Shown here piece by piece: positions 6,717-13,880 of a DNA stretch of 20,602 nt. Source of the stretch: an uncultured Lachnospiraceae bacterium (lineage in GTDB: Bacteria; Bacillota; Clostridia; Lachnospirales; Lachnospiraceae); contig CALEFO010000167.1 of assembly GCA_937877165.1 (NCBI GenBank), positions 1 to 20,602 of the forward strand. The letters run 5' to 3'. The notes under the pieces were generated by a model that was not told where the DNA came from, made no database searches, and was given only the letters and a program-made list of their open reading frames with translations. Within the stretch, counting starts at the first letter, position 1. Each line of letters begins with the position of its first letter. The position numbers were made by a program, and so were the translations under genes.

Positions 6717-6743
6717 GGCAAATTCGCCTTTGCGAATTTTGCC
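6717..6743. repeat. Palindromic element, sister of the one at 2765-2791
   Basis: GGCAAATTCGC-CTTT-GCGAATTTTGCC is a hairpin with the same core (AATTCGC, CT-loop, GCGAATTT) and the same one-base asymmetry as the hairpin at 2765-2791. The outer pairs differ in a compensating way (GGAG/CTCC there, GGCA/TGCC here). It sits in the non-coding gap between ferritin and its terminator and has no T-run. Confidence 0.55.
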
Positions 6744-6808
6744 CCAGCAAGGTATAAGTTCTTAAGTTGCAGTTATGATATCGTATTTACTCCATCACAA
6801 GCTATGGA

Positions 6809-6835
6809 TGCCTGCCAGGCCGCTTGCCGCAGGCA
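6809..6835. repeat. GC-rich hairpin downstream of ferritin
   Basis: TGCCTGC (6809-6815) pairs with GCAGGCA (6829-6835), and an inner GGC/GCC extends the stem after a two-base bulge, with a CGCTT loop. It begins 16 bases past the ferritin stop on the minus strand and lacks a U-run. It may protect the 3' end of the ferritin mRNA or be a dispersed palindromic repeat; sequence alone cannot decide. Confidence 0.45.
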
Positions 6836-6850
6836 CCGACGAATCCGCTC

Positions 6851-7363
6851 TTACAGAACCAGGCTCGGGGCAGTATAAACTCTTGCCAGAAGCTCCTGAT
6901 TCAGCGCGTACAGTCCCTTTGGATCAGAGCCGAACAGCTCAAACTTTTTGATGAGGTCCTCCGCGTTCTTCTCTTCTTCGCCCTGCTCCTTCACGAACCA
7001 GTCAAAGCACTGCATGGTGCGGTAATCATGCACGGCATCCGCCGCCTGATAAATAGCATTGATCAGGCTCGTGACGTAGCACTCATGCTCCAGGCCGAAC
7101 TTCAGCGGATCATCCAGCTTCTCATAGGTTTTATCCGGTTTCGCAACCGCATCCAGCGTGACCGTTTCTCCGTTATTCTGCAGATATTTACGCATCAGCA
7201 TCGCATGGTCGCGTTCTTCCTGTGCCTGCACGTCATACCAGTTGCCGAATCCGTCCAGTCCCTTGTCGTAATAGTAGTCCGCAAAGTCCAGATACAGATA
7301 CGCAGAGTAGAATTCCTTGTTGATCTGGGTATTGATCAGCTCCTTTACCTTCTTATCCAGCAT
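6851..7363 (-). CDS. ftnA: Non-haem ferritin
   Basis: Cytoplasmic iron-storage protein that oxidises Fe(II) and assembles into a 24-subunit shell. It is 170 residues, the normal size. All ferroxidase-centre ligands are at canonical positions: Glu17, Glu50 and His53 (AQEERDH), Glu94 (EHECYV), Gln127 and Glu130 (KEQGEEE). Other typical stretches are LNEQ-like NTQINKEFYSAYLYL at the N-terminus and DWFVKEQGEEE in helix D. The ATG at 7363 has AAGGAGG 10 bases upstream; an open frame continuing to 7504 lacks support and is not ferritin-like. A promoter with good spacing lies at 7519-7548, and a strong terminator at 6614-6653 ends the transcript, so it is probably monocistronic. No Fur-box-like dyad was evident in the leader. 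Confidence 0.95.
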   Translation of the reverse strand: MLDKKVKELINTQINKEFYSAYLYLDFADYYYDKGLDGFGNWYDVQAQEERDHAMLMRKYLQNNGETVTLDAVAKPDKTYEKLDDPLKFGLEHECYVTSLINAIYQAADAVHDYRTMQCFDWFVKEQGEEEKNAEDLIKKFELFGSDPKGLYALNQELLARVYTAPSLVL

Positions 7364-7518
7364 CGCCTTGTCCTCCTTTTTTCGATTCGGTGTTCCATTG
7401 CCGTTTACATTTTTGCAATAAAGCCCTGCTCCTGCGAGGATGTCCTGCTGCTGTCTGTCTCTCTGACGACAAATCCCGCCTCTTTCGCAGACATCCGCAG
7501 GCATCTCTCTGTTTCTTA

Positions 7519-7548
7519 ATAATAGACGGTTCTCTTCCCCATGGACAA
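7519..7548 (-). promoter_or_regulatory. Candidate ferritin promoter
   Basis: Minus strand: -35 TTGTCC, 18-base spacer, -10 TATTAT (one mismatch to TATAAT). It leaves a leader of about 150 bases before the ferritin ATG. The rest of the 328-bp gap 7364-7691 holds no recognisable gene apart from the small frame at 7607-7711. Confidence 0.45.
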
Positions 7549-7606
7549 TGCTTCCGGCAAATTGAACAATACCTTAGCTCTTCTGAAAGGGAAGTCTCTT
7601 TCTCCG

Positions 7607-7711
7607 TCAGACGCCTGTTCCGCTGTCTTTCCCGGAAAGTACTTCTTCCATCAGCTTTCTTGCAGCAGCATCGGGCAATTCACGTTTGAGTTCATATTTT
7701 GTTACCGACAT
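7607..7711 (-). CDS. Possible 34-residue small protein overlapping the glycosidase 3' end
   Basis: An ATG at 7711 inside the last codons of the upstream glycosidase gene opens a frame reading MSVTKYELKRELPDAAAR then KLMEEVLSGKDSGTGV and stop. The frame closes immediately upstream (TAA 4 codons before the ATG), so if real the gene starts here, overlapping its neighbour by about 20 bases. The middle (LKRELPDAAARKLMEEVLSG) would form an amphipathic helix. No Shine-Dalgarno is visible, so expression would need coupling to the upstream gene. It could instead be the fossil 3' end of a lost gene or chance. Confidence 0.25.
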   Translation of the reverse strand: MSVTKYELKRELPDAAARKLMEEVLSGKDSGTGV

Positions 7712-9248
7712 GCCGTTTTAACTGAATCGCCATGTACGGCCTTCCCGGAAGCTCCACGCGGAATTTTCCCTTTACGATGCCCGCATCGGTTACCGTCATA
7801 TTCCAGGTATCCAGAATTCTCAATTCAAATTCCGTTGTGTCATCAAAATGATATTCGCGGAAGGACGGACACATGAAGCTGTAATAAATCAAATAGTAAT
7901 CCTGCACCTGCCGGAAGGACATGCCCGTGTCTTCCGGAACGGCAGCGACCTCATCCCATGCGCTATTCTCATACGGACGAAGGCCGAGTCCCGGTGTCTC
8001 GCACAGGATATCATGCAGGAATCCAAGCCGTTTCCAGCTCTCTCCGTGAAGCTCTCCGCCATGGGACCACCAGAGAATCCGATCCGGACTCAGATAGGTT
8101 TCTCCATGCCCCGCATAGCCGCCCCGGCAGGCGGCCTCCCAGAATCTCCGGACCATCTCCTCCGCACTGATGTTGCCCCAGCCATGCTGAATATTGCCCT
8201 CATAGGCGATCTCGTCCAGCACAACCGGCTTCCGGTAACGCTCCCGCCATTCATTCGTACACTCTGCCGTTTTATAAAGATCCTGCCGCTGAATGCTGCA
8301 GTGTGTGATCCATGGGCGCGTATGATCATAGAATGGCCTGCAGTTATGGATGGAACGAAGGTGCTGATACGGATCCATCCGGCAGACAAGATCGGCATAC
8401 CGCTCCCAATCCGCAATGCTCTTGCCGCTCATGATGTCGTACTCATTGGCAAACGCCCACCAGACATTGTGATATGCCGAAAACCGCGCCACCACATACT
8501 TCCAGTACAGGTCATCCTGATCCGGCGTCATCTGCGAGAACCCCCAGCGGTCATAGGGATGCATCACGATCAGATCTGCCTCAATTCCCATTTTGCCAAG
8601 GCGCTCGATGCAGTGCTCTATATGACGGAAATGATCCGGACGGAACCGGTAGAAGTCAAAATGATTTCCTTCTGTTTTCCCCGTGTACTCATTGAAATTT
8701 TCTGTCGTCAGGACCGAAGAGTCCATCGGTGTGCCCTCATACGGATAGGATCGCGGCTCTCCGAGGTTATAATCATAATGCTTCGGGAAAATGCAGAACC
8801 GGATCTTGTTAAACGGACTCTTTGCAAGACTGTCCAGCGTCTTTTCAATCAGCTCATCACTCTGCAGCTCCCATACATAACAGGTCGTCCCGATGGAATA
8901 ATACGGTGTCCCGTCCGCATAGGCGAAGTGATACGTGTTCGCAACATGCACCGGCCCGTGATTCCCCTCTTCGGGAGCCGTTACCTCAAAACTCCCGCTC
9001 AGAGCAGCCCCGTCCTCCAGCGCCGTTCCCTTTATTTCAAAAGTATACGTTTCCTCGAACGACGGCATAAAACGCACCAGGTACCGGCCGTCTCCATCAT
9101 AGAATCCCGCAACTTTCTTCCGTTCACTTCCGCAGGAAAAAACCGCAGAGATCTCATAATCCGTAAACGGATTTCCCTCGCTCTTCCCCGATACAACAAT
9201 CTCCTGCACCCCCCAGCGTGACACCTGTTTCTGATATTGAATCTGCAT
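7692..9248 (-). CDS. DUF5060/DUF4038/DUF5605 glycoside hydrolase (GH140/apiosidase-like)
   Basis: Intracellular (no signal peptide) 518-residue glycosidase of the group sharing an N-terminal beta-sandwich DUF5060 (about 8-80), a TIM-barrel DUF4038 domain (about 100-440) and a C-terminal DUF5605 beta-domain (about 445-515). Barrel signatures visible are FNKIRFCIFPKHYDYN, LIVMHPYDRWGF, WWAFANEYD and VVLDEIAYEG. By analogy with clan GH-A enzymes, Glu269 (in ANEYD) is the likely acid/base and Glu346 (in LDEIAYE) the candidate nucleophile. GH140 members act on the apiose-containing side chain of rhamnogalacturonan II, but relatives with this architecture are mostly uncharacterised. AGGGG lies just before ATG 9248. 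No sugar transporter or regulator is adjacent; the nearest is the broken permease, so it appears orphaned. Confidence 0.8.
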   Translation of the reverse strand: MQIQYQKQVSRWGVQEIVVSGKSEGNPFTDYEISAVFSCGSERKKVAGFYDGDGRYLVRFMPSFEETYTFEIKGTALEDGAALSGSFEVTAPEEGNHGPVHVANTYHFAYADGTPYYSIGTTCYVWELQSDELIEKTLDSLAKSPFNKIRFCIFPKHYDYNLGEPRSYPYEGTPMDSSVLTTENFNEYTGKTEGNHFDFYRFRPDHFRHIEHCIERLGKMGIEADLIVMHPYDRWGFSQMTPDQDDLYWKYVVARFSAYHNVWWAFANEYDIMSGKSIADWERYADLVCRMDPYQHLRSIHNCRPFYDHTRPWITHCSIQRQDLYKTAECTNEWRERYRKPVVLDEIAYEGNIQHGWGNISAEEMVRRFWEAACRGGYAGHGETYLSPDRILWWSHGGELHGESWKRLGFLHDILCETPGLGLRPYENSAWDEVAAVPEDTGMSFRQVQDYYLIYYSFMCPSFREYHFDDTTEFELRILDTWNMTVTDAGIVKGKFRVELPGRPYMAIQLKRHVGNKI

Positions 9249-9455
9249 AGATTTCCCCTGTTCGATACCTTTCTCTTTCTATTTCTGTTATAAGTATGCT
9301 CCCAAAGCCATTACCGAATGCACCCTTTCCGTGCATAAGCCAAAGGGCTCCGGTGAAAGCAGCCCGTGCACGTCTTTGTCTCAACGCCCTCTGTGACGGA
9401 CGGATATCTGCCTTCTCTATCATACGATAAAGAATCTCTCCCTGTCCTCGTAAAA

Positions 9456-9464
9456 TGCTATACT
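9456..9464 (+). promoter_or_regulatory. Extended -10 promoter element for the PsiE-like gene
   Basis: TGCTATACT is an extended -10 (TGn plus TATACT) 63 bases before ATG 9527. No good -35 is seen at 17-18 bases. The 278-bp divergent gap 9249-9526 otherwise shows only a small hairpin, ATGCAC-CCTTTCC-GTGCAT near 9318-9336, and no gene. Confidence 0.4.
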
Positions 9465-9526
9465 CAAAGAGATTCAAGAGATCAAATGACCGTTTTCACT
9501 GACTCACCCGAAGGGAGGCCGACAGC

Positions 9527-10033
9527 ATGAAATCATCCGAAGAAAAGGAGCAAAAGCGTATCGAACACATGACACGCAGTGAGAGAAAGCATCGCGCCTT
9601 CGCAGACTGGCTGGAACTGGTTACAGAAATCATGGAAATTGCCGTAGCGGTTATCGTACTGGCCGGCTTTTTTGTCAGTGTCATCCCAATCATCCGGGAA
9701 ATGCCCGACCTGCTGGACAGCACTAACGACTACTCCTTCCATGTTTTCCTGGAACATGCATTTAACCTTGTCATCGGCATTGAGTTCGTCCGCATGCTGA
9801 TCAAACACACTCCCGGAAGCGCCCTCGGCGTCCTCCTGTTCGCCATTGCCCGACACATGGTTCTCGACAGCGGCAGCGGATTGGAACTGCTCATGAGCGT
9901 TGCCGCCATCGCCGGTATCTTTATCATCCGCAAGTACCTGTATGTTCATTCCTTTGAGTCTCGGGCGGACAATACCACCTTTGACTGGATCCGCGGAGAA
10001 GAATGGTCCGGTGAAAACCATGATGAAAAATAG
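9527..10033 (+). CDS. Four-helix membrane protein, PsiE-like
   Basis: 168 residues. A charged cytoplasmic head (MKSSEEKEQKRIEHMTRSER) is followed by four membrane segments: about 30-56, 72-92, 98-112 and 119-136. The arrangement, with an acidic residue in segment 2 (GIEFVRMLIKH) and the AIARHMV motif in segment 3, resembles the PsiE (phosphate-starvation-inducible) family, whose function is not established. GAAGGGAGG precedes the ATG at good spacing. It is a lone plus-strand gene between two minus-strand blocks, ending 15 bp from the convergent lipoprotein gene. No phosphate-control site was recognised. Confidence 0.55.
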   Translation: MKSSEEKEQKRIEHMTRSERKHRAFADWLELVTEIMEIAVAVIVLAGFFVSVIPIIREMPDLLDSTNDYSFHVFLEHAFNLVIGIEFVRMLIKHTPGSALGVLLFAIARHMVLDSGSGLELLMSVAAIAGIFIIRKYLYVHSFESRADNTTFDWIRGEEWSGENHDEK

Positions 10034-10048
10034 AGAAGCTCTCGTCTG

Positions 10049-11560
10049 TTAGTTGGTTCCTGCCAATGCGGAGCCATTGACGTAGAGCTTATATCCGTTG
10101 GAAATGACGTTGGAGGCATCTCCCGTGAAATCCGTCACATAGCTGTCTGCCGTCAGTGTCCAGGTGCTGTCATCGTCCAGCGTCACCGATACCGTTCCGA
10201 CCTCATCGGAAACCTTTTCGCCGCTTGCATTCACGATTTCTCCTCCGATGGAACCTGTGAGGGAAGAATGATCCGAAAGGTTCATGGTCAGCGTGGAATT
10301 GTCTCCGACCAGTATCGATCCTTCCAGTGTCTGACCGGACGCATTCAGCTCCGCGATATTACTGCCGCCGCTCCATCCGTCATCGCATACAGACAGCAGG
10401 ATATTGTCACTGTCCTGATTGTCAATCTCCACTCCGGAAAGCGTGATCACAGCATCTGTATTCGTCACATGGAAGACATGACCGTTCTTACTGGTCAGCG
10501 ATCCTCCGTTCATCGTGAAGGAGGAGGTCCCGCTTGCCGCATCGCCGGACATGGACTGATAGATCATAATCGAATCGTAGAAGGTCGCATTCCCGTTGCA
10601 TTTCGTATTGTTTGCTGTAAGATCACAGTCATTCAGCGTAATGGAATTCAGTCCTTCAATGCAGGTTCCTTCCGAAAGATTGGAGGTGAGCACCGCATTG
10701 GATACCGTAATATCCGCGGTGGAATAGATCGCCGGGGAGCCGAGGCCATCCGTGGTATAGCTGCCGCCATCAACCATAACCGTGCCGCCGCCCCGGTCCG
10801 TCCGGATTGCCGCAGAGGACTGTCCACTGGTATGAACGGTCAGATTCGAGGCCTCTGTCGTTCCGCCACCTGTCGTCATGATGCCGCCGGATCCATCTCC
10901 GGTTGTCGTGATGGTGCTGTCACGAATCACCACCTTCGTTCCATCTCCATCCTCACCATTCTGCCCGCCGTTGCCGCCATAGCTGAATACACCATTTGCC
11001 CCGTTCGCATCTGAAGTGATCGTGGCTCCGGTAATGGTTGCTGTGGTCCCATCCTTCACGAGCACCGCAGCGTTCTGCCCGTAGAAGTTGCAGTTATCCC
11101 CGCCATCCGAATCACCGGTTTTACTCACGGTCGCATTCGAAATCGTGACATTGTCTCCGGCAGTAATCATCAGTGCACTCTGATCCGCCGTATCCGAGGA
11201 ATACGTCTGTCCGTCCTCGCTTGCCGCAGAAGTAATTTCCGTTGCACCGCTGTAAACCACATCAGCGGCACTGCTGCCCGGCGCACCGCCCGGGCCGCCG
11301 TTTCCATCCGGCGGGTTCCCTTCCTGATCACCCGGACCTCCTTTTCCGTCCGGTGGGTTTCCCTGCTGATCTCCGGAGCCTCCTTCTCCATCCGGCGGAT
11401 CTCCCGGCTTTTCCCCAGAGGAGCCATCCTCTCCTTCTGCCGCTGCAGTATCTGAAGATGCCTCTGTTACCGAGGCTCCTGCACTGCCGGTATTTCCACA
11501 TGCAGATACAGTCAGCGTAAGTGCTGCAAGGACCGCCATAATTGCTGATTTTTTCATCAT
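10049..11560 (-). CDS. Beta-helix surface lipoprotein with Gly/Pro/Asp repeat stalk
   Basis: 503 residues, secreted and lipid-anchored. MMKKSAIMAVLAALTLTVSAC is a lipoprotein signal with Cys at about residue 21. A low-complexity acidic linker and three 14-residue repeats (GDQxGNPPDGxGGP type) follow. The rest, from about residue 100, is a run of short Thr/Ser/Asn/Gly-rich turns (ITAGDNVTISNATVSKTGD, VVIRDSTITTTGDGSGG and so on) typical of right-handed parallel beta-helices. Such proteins are adhesins, glycan-binding proteins or polysaccharide-active enzymes; I see no catalytic signature. AAGGAG lies 7 bases before the first of two adjacent ATGs (11560 and 11557). The leader (11561-11716) contains CCTGATC/GATCAGG arms about 60 bases apart. 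No neighbour clarifies its role. Confidence 0.75.
   Translation of the reverse strand: MMKKSAIMAVLAALTLTVSACGNTGSAGASVTEASSDTAAAEGEDGSSGEKPGDPPDGEGGSGDQQGNPPDGKGGPGDQEGNPPDGNGGPGGAPGSSAADVVYSGATEITSAASEDGQTYSSDTADQSALMITAGDNVTISNATVSKTGDSDGGDNCNFYGQNAAVLVKDGTTATITGATITSDANGANGVFSYGGNGGQNGEDGDGTKVVIRDSTITTTGDGSGGIMTTGGGTTEASNLTVHTSGQSSAAIRTDRGGGTVMVDGGSYTTDGLGSPAIYSTADITVSNAVLTSNLSEGTCIEGLNSITLNDCDLTANNTKCNGNATFYDSIMIYQSMSGDAASGTSSFTMNGGSLTSKNGHVFHVTNTDAVITLSGVEIDNQDSDNILLSVCDDGWSGGSNIAELNASGQTLEGSILVGDNSTLTMNLSDHSSLTGSIGGEIVNASGEKVSDEVGTVSVTLDDDSTWTLTADSYVTDFTGDASNVISNGYKLYVNGSALAGTN
11291..11416 (-). repeat. Three tandem 42-bp repeats within the lipoprotein gene
   Basis: Units at 11291-11332, 11333-11374 and 11375-11416 encode GDQEGNPPDGNGGP, GDQQGNPPDGKGGP and GEKPGDPPDGEGGS. 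The 42-bp period keeps the frame. Unit 1 has diverged most. The repeats form a flexible stalk between the lipid anchor and the beta-helix and could change copy number by slippage. Confidence 0.85.
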
Positions 11561-11716
11561 AGAGTTCTCCTTTGCCAAATAATGGGTTTCCTGATCGGCT
11601 TCGTCTGATCTTGTCCGCAGATTTTCGTATTCCGGTTCGGATCAGGCTTTCAATATATCCGTCAGCTGTGAAAACTCTGTGTTGGTTCCGTGTCCTGGCT
11701 GTGTTTTTTCATTTCA

Positions 11717-12571
11717 TCAGTCCTTCGGACTGAAATAGAAGTTTCCCTTAATTTCACTGGTTCGCACACAGTTGATGAATACCTTGGGATCCAGATCCCT
11801 GACCGCTTTAATGACCTTCCGGGTATCCGGTGTATCAACCACCGAGTACACCAACGGCTCATTATGATGTCCATGGCTTCCCTCCCCTTCCATGATCGTC
11901 GCTCCATGGTGGCTGATTTTATAAATCATGTCGCATACCTCCTGCGGCTTATCAGTCACAATAAAAAGCGTTGTCTGCTGATAACCGCGGTAGAGCAGAT
12001 GCAGAACCTGCGTGGATACATATTGGAAAATAATCGAATAAAGGGCCTTGTCCCAGCCGAACATCAGGCCTGCTGCTCCCAGAATAATGACATTCAGGCC
12101 CAGAATAATATTGAAGGAATCAATTCCTCTCTTTTGAGACAAATAAATAGAAATAAAGTCCGTTCCTCCGCTTGTCGCATCCACCGAAAGACACAGACTG
12201 ATGGCGGTTCCATTCAGGATTCCTCCGAAAATCGAAGTCAGGAGGGTATCCGTCGTCAACACGTATGAAGGAATCATATCCGTCAGAAGAGAGCTGACCA
12301 AAATCATCAAAAGCGAATACAGTGTAAACTTCTTTCCAATGAAGCGGAATCCGATATAGACCGGAATTGCATTCAGCGTCACATTGATCAACGTATAAGG
12401 CACCTCTAAGTGCAAAAACGTTTGCGCCATACGCTGAATCAAAATGGTCAGTCCGGTCGCTCCGCCAGGATACAGTCCGCCTGCCCGTACAAAGGTCTTG
12501 ATATTCACTGCCATCAGGCAGGCGGCCAGAAGAACTACCAGAAATCTTCGAAGTTCTCTTTGTTTGCGCAT
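11717..12571 (-). CDS. YitT-family membrane protein (DUF161 plus DUF2179)
   Basis: 284 residues with five to six membrane segments in residues 8-200, then a soluble DUF2179 domain at about 205-280 (LFIVTDKPQEVCDMIYKISHHGATIMEGEGSH and onward to NCVRTSEIKGNF). The turn GGLYPGGATG (31-40) and VDATSGGTDFISIYLSQ are hallmark YitT stretches. Family members are common in Firmicutes, often in several copies; transport of an unknown ligand with the DUF2179 domain as sensor is the usual guess. AAGGAGAG lies about 12 bases before the ATG. Its 5' end overlaps the 3' end of the truncated GH2 gene by 37 bases, so it may depend on read-through from the tRNA side or on a promoter inside the GH2 remnant. Confidence 0.88.
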   Translation of the reverse strand: MRKQRELRRFLVVLLAACLMAVNIKTFVRAGGLYPGGATGLTILIQRMAQTFLHLEVPYTLINVTLNAIPVYIGFRFIGKKFTLYSLLMILVSSLLTDMIPSYVLTTDTLLTSIFGGILNGTAISLCLSVDATSGGTDFISIYLSQKRGIDSFNIILGLNVIILGAAGLMFGWDKALYSIIFQYVSTQVLHLLYRGYQQTTLFIVTDKPQEVCDMIYKISHHGATIMEGEGSHGHHNEPLVYSVVDTPDTRKVIKAVRDLDPKVFINCVRTSEIKGNFYFSPKD

Positions 12572-13640
12572 GATCGTTTCTTCTCTCCTTTTTCGTTCTG
12601 GAATTGGACCGGCACAGCTTCAGGCACTTCTCTCGTCCCATAGACCCATACTTCTTTTTCTTCTCCTGGCAGCAGGAAAAAGGCATTGTCACTTAGATGT
12701 GTACGGTCATCCTGGCACCTCAGTACAACAGATGGAATAAACTCTCTGCTCGTTAAGATCAGCCGGATCGAATCCTTCCCTACAATCTCTGAACTCACTG
12801 AAATTTCTGCATCCGGAAACTTTTCCTGCCGAAACAAAGCCCTCATACTAATTGCTGTTTCGTATTCCGGATGGTTTAAACACCGCACAAACCAGAAGCC
12901 GCACTCAGCTCTCCTGCCATATTCCGTATCCGCTTCTTGTTCTTCCGAAACGTATCGTTCACTCCTGCTCTCACGAAGCATGCTTTTCTCGTCCTGCGTC
13001 ATTTCATATTCCCATGCCGAATGACGCATCAAAACAATCTCCGGAATTCTCTTCGTCCTTGTCCATGAGGGAATTTGCTCTCCCCAGCCGCAGAACCCGA
13101 CCTCCAGCTGAAGGTTCTGAGCTTCCTGCGTCTCATTCATCACCTTCAACACAACCTTGCCGTTTTCTTTTTCCCGAATGATCATTTTATGCGGCGCGAA
13201 GGCTCTTCGAAGCGGATAATAGTCTAATTTTCTGGTCAGATAATAGTCAATCACCGTCCATCCGGTCTCCGGCCAGCAATCATTGTACATCCAAATCAAC
13301 ATACCGGATCCATACGGGCGGAACCTGACCGCCTCAGCCATTTCCTGATAGATATAGCCCTGCATCAATGCGCCGTAGAACAGGTAGTCTTCCGGAGTGA
13401 TGCCCTGTACCTCCCTTGCATGATTTTCAATCATGTCCAGAATATATTCTCTTTTCCACGGCTGTTCTCCATGATGCTTCCAAGCGGGACTCTCGAAAGA
13501 GAAACGTTCTCCATCTTTTAACCCCAATGCCCTTCGCATGCTGCTTTCCGTAAGACAGCCATGAATTCCAAATTCACTGGAAAATCTTGCCGGGAAGCGG
13601 TCAAAAGCCTCAGGTTCAAAAGAATAACGAAATAAATAAC
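12535..13640 (-). pseudogene. 5'-truncated GH2 beta-mannosidase
   Basis: The open frame carries only the C-terminal part (about 360 residues) of a GH2 beta-mannosidase, normally 800-850 residues. It opens at the catalytic barrel's nucleophile strand, ARFSSEFGIHG (nucleophile Glu in SEFG, codon 13573-13575). It continues with YQEMAEAVRFRPYGSGMLIWMYND, WPETGWTVIDYY and APHKMII, typical of the barrel end, and then C-terminal beta-domains. The substrate-binding N-terminal domains and the acid/base Glu are absent. Upstream, the frame runs without homology into the tRNA terminator at 13641-13682, and no start with a Shine-Dalgarno is present. The junction is therefore near 13620-13640. The remaining frame is uninterrupted, suggesting a recent loss. 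Confidence 0.8.
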
Positions 13641-13682
13641 AAAAGCGTTGGAAACAAAACATTTCTGCCTTATCTCCAACGC
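13641..13682 (-). terminator. tRNA-Arg terminator
   Basis: GCGTTGGA and TCCAACGC form an 8-bp stem around a 22-base loop, followed on the minus strand by TTTTGTTATTT. It starts 12 bases past the tRNA 3' end. It is immediately followed by the truncated GH2 gene. Confidence 0.65.
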
Positions 13683-13693
13683 CTTATGCACTC

Positions 13694-13767
13694 TGTTCGC
13701 GACGCGATTCGAACGCGCGACCTTCCGCTTAGGAGGCGGACGCTCTATCCAGCTGAGCTACGCAAAC
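13694..13767 (-). tRNA. tRNA-Arg(CCU)
   Basis: A 74-base cloverleaf on the minus strand. The acceptor GTTTGCG pairs with CGCGAAC (one T-G pair), with A73 as discriminator. The D arm is GCTCAGCTGGATAGAGC, the anticodon stem TCCGC/GCGGA encloses loop CTCCTAA, and the T arm is GCGCG-TTCGAAT-CGCGT. The anticodon CCU reads AGG (Arg). The 3' CCA is not encoded. A TATAAT -10 lies about 69 bases upstream (13836-13841) and a terminator just downstream. Confidence 0.95.
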
Positions 13768-13835
13768 ATGTCACCGCTGCCTGCTCTTTTGCTTTTGCAG
13801 ATCCCGGCAAAACGCTCCTGCAGTGCAGTGGTGTT

Positions 13836-13841
13836 ATTATA
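13836..13841 (-). promoter_or_regulatory. -10 element of the tRNA-Arg promoter
   Basis: A perfect TATAAT on the minus strand in the gap between the diguanylate cyclase stop and the tRNA. The matching -35 is poor at 17-18 bases, so only the -10 is called. Confidence 0.4.
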
Positions 13842-13880
13842 ACGCATTTTCACGAATTGCGGTACTGCAATCTCCATCTT

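Noticed and set aside
7364..7504. N-terminal extension of ferritin
   Set aside because: Ferritin ligand numbering fits the ATG at 7363 exactly, and AAGGAGG directly precedes it.
7848..9221. 457-codon plus-strand open frame
   Set aside because: Antisense to the GH140-like gene; composition is that of a shadow frame and it lacks a ribosome-binding site.
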